From: Bacteroidota bacterium
GTDB lineage: Bacteria; Bacteroidota; Ignavibacteria; Kryptoniales; JAKASW01
Direction: 5' to 3'
DNA length: 51,030 bases
Assembly (NCBI GenBank): GCA_021789975.1
Contig: JAJYIT010000031.1
Coordinates: 1 to 51,030, forward strand
Below, piece after piece: positions 46,109-51,030 of the stretch (the stretch's first letter is position 1; each line of letters begins with the position of its first letter). Both the position numbers and the translations under genes were made by a program. Under the pieces are notes generated by a model. The model saw nothing but the letters and a program-made list of their open reading frames with translations, had not been told where the DNA came from and did not search any database.

Positions 46109-46536
46109 TCAATGACAAATGGTCATCGATCACTGTCTTTCCTGATTCTTGTGGCTTTCAAAATAGAGAAGAGTATCTTCCCGATTTCATCGGCGTCGGC
46201 GCAGAAGCTTTCTTTTCCTTTCTTCTTCATGAAGTCTCTCTGACCGAGAAGTCTGATCCAACACTTGGTTTCAAGGCACTCGTTATATGCGATGGATATC
46301 TTGTTCGAAAAATCAGCCCTGGAGATTGCGCCACCGGCCTCAGAGACGTTCGCGCCTATTGATGTACCACCTCTCAGCATTTGCTTGGAAAGCACGAACT
46401 CTCTCTTGGTATCCGCAGGATATTGGTATGCGCGTGCCATTCGGACCGCAGACTCAAATGACTTTTCTTCAATTACATTCTCCTTTTTTATCTTCGCTCT
46501 CTTTCTGCGTTGTCTTTCTTGACAATTGGTCATTGA
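46109..46536. repeat. Four-helix-bundle element next to the regulator, bounded by inverted repeats
   Basis: TCAATGACAAATGGTCA (46109-46125) is complementary to TGACAATTGGTCATTGA (46520-46536) in 15 of 17 positions. Both ends continue into CAATGATCAATG-like words. The gene inside uses the right repeat for its start and its stop overlaps the left repeat, so the element is little more than the gene plus its ends. Confidence 0.6.
46123..46533 (-). CDS. Four-helix-bundle (S23/IVP) family protein
   Basis: The intact S23-type protein shows NVIEEKSFESAVRMARAYQY, EFVLSKQMLRGGTSIGANVSEA (the family core), SKADFSNK-like AISRADFSNKISIAYNECLETKCWIRLL and a final helix. The family encodes proteins in 23S rRNA intervening sequences and includes the Avd accessory protein of diversity-generating retroelements; the biochemical role outside those is unknown. 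The ATG at 46533 gives 136 residues, but AAGGAG sits six bases before an ATT at codon 25, so the true start may be non-standard. Confidence 0.75.
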   Translation of the reverse strand: MTNCQERQRRKRAKIKKENVIEEKSFESAVRMARAYQYPADTKREFVLSKQMLRGGTSIGANVSEAGGAISRADFSNKISIAYNECLETKCWIRLLGQRDFMKKKGKESFCADADEIGKILFSILKATRIRKDSDR

Positions 46537-46855
46537 ACATTGATCATTGAGGCCGTCCGCCAGCGAACACCACCGTCCGATTCCGGACACCTGTAACTTC
46601 GCACCAAGAGTCTAAAGAGTCAAGTATGGCAAAAACCGGCGATTCCTGCAGGTATCATACTTGGTCAGGGCAGGCACATCAATTGTACTTCAAATACTGG
46701 CGAGCAGGACTCGTCGTCGAAGAAGGACAGGCGGTAATCAGGAAGGCGAGCGGGTTGGCGGCCTTCGGAAGTGGTTCAAAAGAATTTGGCAGCGTTGCCA
46801 TCAAAAATATCTGGACGATACTCTCGTAAGCAAATTAAGAAAGAAGAGGAACTCA
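46537..46855. other. Intergenic region upstream of the exporter genes
   Basis: This 319-base stretch should hold the promoter of the membrane fusion gene and perhaps sites for the sigma-54 regulator. A palindrome TGGCAGCGTTGCCA lies near 46788-46801, but its GG and GC spacing is too short for a -24/-12 promoter. The open frames here look non-coding. Confidence 0.4.
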
Positions 46856-48106
46856 TTGGACAGAAAAATCGAAAAGAAACCATTCTACATGCGCCTCAGG
46901 TTTTGGTTGTACTCTGCGGGTGGCGCGGCATTCTTAATACTGATTATTCTGATTGTTTCCGATTCTGGTTCGAAGCTCAATGTCGATGTCGACAAGATCA
47001 CAGTATCGACCGTCTCGGAAGGCGAATTCCAGGAGTTCATCCCCATAACCGGGACGGTAATGCCGAAGACTTCGTACTATCTCGACGCGATCCAGGGTGG
47101 AATAGTTGAAGCGAAGTATGTCGAGGAAGGTGCGATAGTCAAAAAGGGCGAGCAGCTTTTGAAGCTCTCCAATACAAATGTTCAATTGAACGCTCTTCAA
47201 CAAGAAACTTTCGCGTACCAGCAAATAAACGATGCGAGAAACACCCGTCTTCAGATTCAGCAGAACAATATCCAGCTTCAAAACGCTTTGGTTTCTGCGA
47301 TCTACCAATTGACAAACTACAGAGAAATATTTGAGCGCGAGAAAAAGATATACGAGAAGAAGCTTGACTCTCAGCAGAACTTCGAGCAAGCGTACAACAA
47401 TTATCACCAGGCGCTTGAACAGGAGGATCTGGCAAGGAGGAACTTCTCCCAGGACTCGCTGTTGGGTGTCTCTCAGCTATCACAAATCGGCTCATCGATT
47501 ACCAGGATGGAGCAGAATTTGAGATTAATTCGGGAGACGATAGATAATCTAACGCTCAAGGCACCGATAAGCGGCCAGCTTACATCCCTGAATGCCGAAA
47601 TAGGTCAGTCGAAAAATCCAGGAGATCAGCTCGGGGTGATCGACGCGCTTGACGGTTTCAAAGTTAGGGCCGATATCGATGAGTTCTACATCGCACGTGT
47701 TGTGAGGGGACTGCATGCTACGGTTACGATAAATGATAGCGACTACAATCTTATCGTGACAAAAGTGTTCCCCGAAGTGACGAGCGGCAAGTTTCAGGTT
47801 GACATGAATTTCTCAGGACGTGTTCCTGATGGAATAAGAAGGGGGCAGACGCTTCAGATTAGGCTGCAACTGAGCGAGCGTACCAAGGCTCTGCTTCTGC
47901 CGCGCGGCGGTTTTTATCAGAAGACCGGCGGCCAATGGGTGTTTCTCCTCAGCAAATCCGGCGGAGAAGCTCTTAAGAGAGACATCAGCCTGGGCCGTCA
48001 GAACCCGGATTACTTCGAAGTCTTGAGTGGCCTCAAGCCGGGTGACAAAGTGGTGACTTCGTCGTATGATAATTTTGGAAACGTACAGGAACTGGTGATA
48101 AAGTAG
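46856..48106 (+). CDS. HlyD/MacA-type membrane fusion protein
   Basis: The TTG at 46856, five bases after GAGGA, matches the family start (LDRKIEKK) and gives 416 residues; the open frame extends 65 codons upstream with unrelated Arg-rich sequence. One membrane helix lies at about 17-38. Barrel-sandwich halves are GGIVEAKYVEEGAIVKKGEQLLKLSN and LTLKAPISGQLTSLNAEIGQ, separated by a long alpha-helical hairpin (about 115-225). The C-terminal adaptor domain ends GLKPGDKVVTSSY. It links an inner-membrane ABC transporter to an outer-membrane channel. The ABC ATPase gene follows after a four-helix-bundle insertion. Confidence 0.88.
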   Translation: MDRKIEKKPFYMRLRFWLYSAGGAAFLILIILIVSDSGSKLNVDVDKITVSTVSEGEFQEFIPITGTVMPKTSYYLDAIQGGIVEAKYVEEGAIVKKGEQLLKLSNTNVQLNALQQETFAYQQINDARNTRLQIQQNNIQLQNALVSAIYQLTNYREIFEREKKIYEKKLDSQQNFEQAYNNYHQALEQEDLARRNFSQDSLLGVSQLSQIGSSITRMEQNLRLIRETIDNLTLKAPISGQLTSLNAEIGQSKNPGDQLGVIDALDGFKVRADIDEFYIARVVRGLHATVTINDSDYNLIVTKVFPEVTSGKFQVDMNFSGRVPDGIRRGQTLQIRLQLSERTKALLLPRGGFYQKTGGQWVFLLSKSGGEALKRDISLGRQNPDYFEVLSGLKPGDKVVTSSYDNFGNVQELVIK

Positions 48107-48112
48107 CAATCA

Positions 48113-48571
48113 GCAATCAGCGTTCAGCAGTCAGCCAAAATCAGGAACTGACAGATGAATGCTGATAACTGGAAACTGAAATCTAAAGAAAGGAGGAAAA
48201 ATGAAAGATTTCACAAACTTAGAAGTGTGGAGCAAAGCTCATCAAACGGTACTGGCTGTCTATCAGAACTTGCAGGCGTTTCCGCGAGAAGAGATATTCG
48301 GTCTGACAAGTCAGGTGAGGCGTGCTGCCGTTTCGGTTTCATCAAATATTGCGGGGGGCTGCGGGAGGGGAAGCGATGCCGAGTTGGCCCCCTTTTCAGA
48401 AATTGCAATGGGTTCGTCAAACGAGCTGGAGTATCAGGTCTTGCTTGCCAAGGATCTGAATTACCTCAGTAACGAGAAATATGAGGATCTCTCGAGTAGA
48501 ATTGTCGAAGTTAAGAGAATGCCTGCATCTTTAATCAAAAAGCTAAATGCTGACCGCTGAAAGCTGATAGC
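48113..48571. repeat. Four-helix-bundle element between exporter genes, bounded by inverted repeats
   Basis: A 23-base left end (48113-48135, words CAATCAGC-GTTCAGCAGTCAGC) is complementary in 20 of 23 positions to the right end (48549-48571, GCTGACCGCTGAAAGCTGAT and three more bases). The right end overlaps the stop codon of the gene inside. The left end lies 7 bases after the fusion-protein stop and the right end 16 bases before the ABC ATPase start. Confidence 0.7.
48201..48560 (+). CDS. Four-helix-bundle (S23/IVP) family protein
   Basis: The 119-residue protein begins FTNLEVWSKAHQTVLAVYQN after a strong AAAGGAGG site. It continues EEIFGLTSQVRRAAVSVSSNIAGGCGRGSDAELAPF, containing the LTxQxRRAxxSVxxNIAEG signature with Ala-Gly-Gly replacing Ala-Glu-Gly, and ends with helices LEYQVLLAKDLNYL and VEVKRMPASLIKKL. 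It is full length and in the same direction as the exporter genes it separates. Avd-like nucleic-acid-binding by a pentameric basic barrel is possible by analogy only. Confidence 0.82.
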   Translation: MKDFTNLEVWSKAHQTVLAVYQNLQAFPREEIFGLTSQVRRAAVSVSSNIAGGCGRGSDAELAPFSEIAMGSSNELEYQVLLAKDLNYLSNEKYEDLSSRIVEVKRMPASLIKKLNADR

Positions 48572-48586
48572 TCAAAGGAGTGAACC

Positions 48587-49276
48587 ATGATCCGTACAGT
48601 CAACTTGAAAAAACTCTACACTACCGAAGAAGTCGAGACCACGGCTCTTGATGATGTGAACATCGATATCAACGAGAAGGAATTCGTCGCTATCATGGGG
48701 CCATCGGGATGCGGTAAGTCGACTCTTCTGAACCTTCTCGGAATGCTTGATAACCCGACTTCAGGCGAGTACCACTTCTTAAATGATGAAGTCTCCAAGT
48801 ATTCAGAGAGACAACGCGCAAATATTCGGAAGAAAAACATCGGTTTTGTCTTCCAGAGTTTCAACCTGATTGATGAACTTACGGTCTTCGAGAATGTCGA
48901 ATTGCCTCTCCTTTATCTCGGAGTCGCTGCAAATGAAAGAAAGAAGATGGTCGAGGAAGTTCTTGAGCGGATGCAGATAATGCACAGAAGAGACCATTTC
49001 CCGCAGCAGCTCTCCGGTGGCCAACAGCAGCGTGTCGCGGTCAGCAGAGCGGTTGTAGCAAAGCCTGCGTTAATTCTGGCTGACGAGCCGACAGGCAACC
49101 TGGATTCTGCAAACGGCGAAGAGGTGATGAACATACTTACCCAGCTGAATGAAGGTGGTACAACAATTGTCATGGTGACCCACTCACCGCACGATTCCGA
49201 GTTCGCCCACCGCGTCATACACCTGTTTGACGGGCGTGTGGTCACCGAAAACTATAAAGAAAAATTTCACGTGTGA
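48587..49276 (+). CDS. MacB/LolD-type ABC transporter ATPase
   Basis: The 229-residue ATPase has Walker A GPSGCGKSTLLN near residue 40, Q-loop FVFQSFNL near 90, signature LSGGQQQRVAVSRA near 142, Walker B LILADEPTGNLDS near 163 and H-loop VTHSPHD near 200. This is the set typical of FtsX-fold exporters. The permease gene that should follow is absent, because a second four-helix-bundle gene and insertion sequences begin right after it. With the fusion protein it would form a MacAB-like efflux system. Confidence 0.92.
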   Translation: MIRTVNLKKLYTTEEVETTALDDVNIDINEKEFVAIMGPSGCGKSTLLNLLGMLDNPTSGEYHFLNDEVSKYSERQRANIRKKNIGFVFQSFNLIDELTVFENVELPLLYLGVAANERKKMVEEVLERMQIMHRRDHFPQQLSGGQQQRVAVSRAVVAKPALILADEPTGNLDSANGEEVMNILTQLNEGGTTIVMVTHSPHDSEFAHRVIHLFDGRVVTENYKEKFHV

Positions 49277-49285
49277 GCGTAGAGC

Positions 49286-49332
49286 GCATGGCGCAAAGGG
49301 CATGGCGCGAAAGGATTGGTTCGCTTTGCGCC
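49286..49332. repeat. GCATGGCGC word-repeat flank of the last four-helix-bundle gene
   Basis: GCATGGCGCAAAGG (49286-49299) is followed directly by GCATGGCGCGAAAGG (49300-49314), and GGCGCAAAG (49290-49298) pairs with CTTTGCGCC (49324-49332). A CCTGACTACGGGCAGG motif after it resembles the tandem repeat at 37008. The matching right flank is not visible because an IS follows the gene. Confidence 0.55.
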
Positions 49333-49424
49333 TGACTACGGGCAGGAAGGCTTGTCCCCATGCGCTTTGCGGCTTCGCTGAAAAGAGTGGCCTTGGAGTT
49401 TAACAACAAATCTCGGGAGGGCAC

Positions 49425-49703
49425 ATGAAGTTTCGGTTTCAGGATTTGCAGATTTGGCAATTTGCGATTGAACTGACTGACCAGCTGTTAGATATCGCCG
49501 ACGTGCTCGAGGGAAGGAAACTCTTCAGGTTTGCTGAGCAACTGAGGGGGGCTGCCATGAGCATGAGCAACAATATAGCCGAAGGATCTGGTTCGACCAC
49601 GACAAGAGATTTCAAGAATTTCCTTGATATTGCGAGGAAATCTGCATTTGAAAATATGCTTTTCCGGTTTGCACATATTAGAGACATTGAATATGCAAAC
49701 TAA
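49425..49703 (+). pseudogene. Four-helix-bundle (S23/IVP) gene truncated by an IS1595-type element
   Basis: The frame starts after CGGGAGG and encodes FRFQDLQIWQFAIELTDQLL, then FRFAEQLRGAAMSMSNNIAEGSG and DFKNFLDIARKSAFEN. Homology then breaks off near codon 75, where relatives continue with a third and fourth helix. The remaining residues (MLFRFAHIRDIEYAN) and stop come from the adjoining insertion sequence. The predicted 92-residue product lacks the last helix and is probably non-functional. Confidence 0.7.
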
Positions 49704-50682
49704 TCCAATCATCTTGTCTTATATGGAGAACTTTCCGAAATCACTTTTCGAGTTCAATCGCATGTTTGGAACCGAGGAAGCATGTTGGAGCTATCTCAAA
49801 GAAATGAGGTGGCCGGACGGGGTTGTCGATTATAGAGACGGAAAGACAAAACCAATCGGATTTTGTTCTACTCGAAAGGTTTGGGAGTTTCCCGATCACT
49901 TTCAGCAAACGGTTACAGCCGGAACCGTTATGCACAAGACAAGAACCCCGCTTACGCATTGGTTTTATGCTGCGTATCTTATGGCAACTTTAAAGCCTGG
50001 AATCTCTGCCTTGCAACTTTCGCAACAGCTAGGAATGAGACTCGAAACAACTTATTTGCTTCTGATGAAGTTGCGTTCCGCTTTAGTGAATCCGTTCCGA
50101 ACAAAATTAAGAGGAACAATCGAGATTGATGAAACCTATGTAGGTGCAAAGGCTTCCGGTAAACGTGGACGTGGAGCCGGAAACAAGTCAATTGTGATTG
50201 CAGCAGTCGAGGTGATAGACCAATCCGATAAAAAGGTTGGCGGCCGGATCCGGATGAGAAAAATTCCTTCTATATCGGCTAACGATCTTCATAAATTCAT
50301 TACCGACAATGTAGAAAAGGGTTCCACAATAGCGACAGACGGTTATCGTGGATATGAAGGGATTGAGAAAACGGGATATTCACACAAGGTAATAACCGGC
50401 GAAGATTCGGAAGACGTTGCAAAGAAAATGCAGCTTATTCACATCGTTTTTGGGAATCTTACAGCGTTCCTCAATGGAACATACCACGGAGTTTCAAAAA
50501 AACATTTACAAGCCTATCTCAATGAATATGTATTCCGATTCAATAGACGCCGATTGGTATTTGAGGCATTCAACACACTTTTGGGGATCGGAATTAGCAA
50601 AGAGGGGCCAACTTATTATCAACTTTATCACACAGGTAAAACGGGTGGATGGATACATCCTAACCCAAGAAAGGATGAATAA
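49693..50682 (+). CDS. IS1595-family transposase lacking the zinc ribbon
   Basis: From the ATG at 49693 the DDE transposase has 329 residues. It contains TAGTVMHKTRTPLTHWFYAAYLMA, catalytic Asp in IEIDETYVGAK, catalytic Asp in IATDGYRGYE, and the C-terminal GTYHGVSKKHLQAYLNEYVFRFNRR, all typical of IS1595. The N-terminal WPDG motif is present, but the CxxC pairs that normally follow are replaced (VVDYRDGKTKPIGFCSTRKV), leaving one Cys. The 5' end abuts a broken four-helix-bundle gene, so the element inserted there. Clear terminal inverted repeats were not identified. Confidence 0.88.
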   Translation: MQTNPIILSYMENFPKSLFEFNRMFGTEEACWSYLKEMRWPDGVVDYRDGKTKPIGFCSTRKVWEFPDHFQQTVTAGTVMHKTRTPLTHWFYAAYLMATLKPGISALQLSQQLGMRLETTYLLLMKLRSALVNPFRTKLRGTIEIDETYVGAKASGKRGRGAGNKSIVIAAVEVIDQSDKKVGGRIRMRKIPSISANDLHKFITDNVEKGSTIATDGYRGYEGIEKTGYSHKVITGEDSEDVAKKMQLIHIVFGNLTAFLNGTYHGVSKKHLQAYLNEYVFRFNRRRLVFEAFNTLLGIGISKEGPTYYQLYHTGKTGGWIHPNPRKDE

Positions 50683-50800
50683 TGAAATGGAAAAAGATTA
50701 CTCTGAAATTCGAGAAGCTATTATAGCAATAATTGGCGGGATATTGGTAGGTTTATCACTTCCTTTTTTTATGTATATAGACAAGTTATTGCTCCATTGA
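50675..50800 (+). CDS. Small hydrophobic protein overlapping the transposase end
   Basis: An ATG in the sequence GGATGAATAATG overlaps the transposase stop and opens a 41-residue frame: MNNEMEKDYSEIREAI followed by a membrane helix (IIAIIGGILVGLSLPFFMY) and IDKLLLH. The stop-start overlap suggests translational coupling. It could be a passenger of the insertion sequence, or chance; nothing similar was recognised. Confidence 0.4.
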   Translation: MNNEMEKDYSEIREAIIAIIGGILVGLSLPFFMYIDKLLLH

Positions 50801-50907
50801 TTTGCTCTTGAAATTAAAAAAATCTGTTGGCAATAGCCTTCCTATAATTAACGTTAGAAAAGGTACAATTTCAGCAAAGTTTTTTGTGCCGAAAGCAATG
50901 GCAGCAA

Positions 50908-51030
50908 GATGCTGTCCCAGATTCCGTTGAAATTGGTAGATAAGAAAAAAGCCCAAGGCGAAGTAAATTCTGAGAATAACAACTCGTATTCATTAAACTC
51001 AGAAAGGTACAAGCGCCATGGGCAAGAAGA
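50908..51030 (+). mobile_element. Left end of an insertion sequence with transposase start
   Basis: Starting at GATGCTGTCCCAG this sequence is an inverted near-copy of bases 1-125. An ATG at 51018 after AGAAAGG begins Met-Gly-Lys-Lys and runs off the window. It is the same element as at the left edge, in the opposite orientation, so the window is bounded by two outward-reading copies. Confidence 0.6.

Noticed and set aside
46788-46801. Possible sigma-54 promoter TGGCAGCGTTGC
   Set aside because: The GG to GC spacing is three bases too short for a -24/-12 element; it is only a short palindrome.
46626-46829. Open frame upstream of the membrane fusion gene and the long 5' extension of that gene
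   Set aside because: Arg-rich irregular composition, and the family N-terminus begins at the TTG at 46856 with a good ribosome-binding site.

Overview
The window reads as a chromosomal segment, near 49% GC by eye, of a Gram-negative bacterium of the Bacteroidota/Ignavibacteriota (FCB) type. Supporting signs are a lipid A enzyme (LpxH-like), a beta-barrel protein, many TTG/GTG starts, a UMF1-type transporter, a GH20 hexosaminidase, the futalosine menaquinone gene mqnD, and the NtrY/NtrX-like two-component pair next to a MacA/MacB-like exporter. The lineage is an inference from gene content. No rRNA, tRNA or CRISPR array was recognised.

Layout. 1-0.8 kb: end of an insertion sequence (IS) and gene-poor DNA. 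0.8-3.1 kb: two exported proteins and a DUF3788 gene broken by an in-frame TGA. 3.1-7.0 kb: tight housekeeping run (nth, mqnD, a membrane protein, a small protein, aroQ, a HAD phosphatase, acpS). 7.2-8.9 kb: ECF sigma factor, zinc-binding anti-sigma factor and a Spy/CpxP-like exported protein, which together look like an envelope-stress module. 9.0-15.4 kb: YdcF-like protein, nusB, UMF1 transporter, LpxH-like phosphoesterase, class A PBP. 15.4-17.6 kb (minus): atypical SDR, MarC, Spy-like protein. 17.7-23.3 kb: amidohydrolase, tgt, yajC, ribBA, greA, CYTH protein. 23.2-26.2 kb (minus): dusB, hisG, YbbR. 26.6-31.6 kb: sugar nucleotidyltransferase, metK and ahcY (methyl cycle), hicBA, a SpoU methylase.

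31.7-38.4 kb holds a complete NiFe-hydrogenase maturation set (hypC-A-B-F-D-E) without hydrogenase structural genes. 38.8-49.3 kb holds GH20, a cysteine-protease-like protein, a histidine kinase and sigma-54 response regulator separated by an AbiEii-type toxin pair, and a divergent exporter (membrane fusion protein plus ABC ATPase). 49.4-51.0 kb holds an IS1595-type element and the edge of another IS, whose start is also present inverted at base 1. Both window ends therefore lie in copies of the same IS.

The most unusual feature lies between 33.9 and 49.7 kb. Four genes of the four-helix-bundle (S23/IVP, Avd-like) family sit inside otherwise conserved operons. Three are bracketed by short inverted repeats, and around all four the flanks are built from repeated words (CAATGATCAATGA-like, CAATCAGC-like, GAAGCCGGA-like, GCATGGCGC-like). 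The word differs at every site, yet the two flanks of one copy match each other. Similar word repeats without the gene occur in frame inside the histidine kinase and hypF. This suggests a family of intervening-sequence-like elements that colonise operons and even open reading frames.
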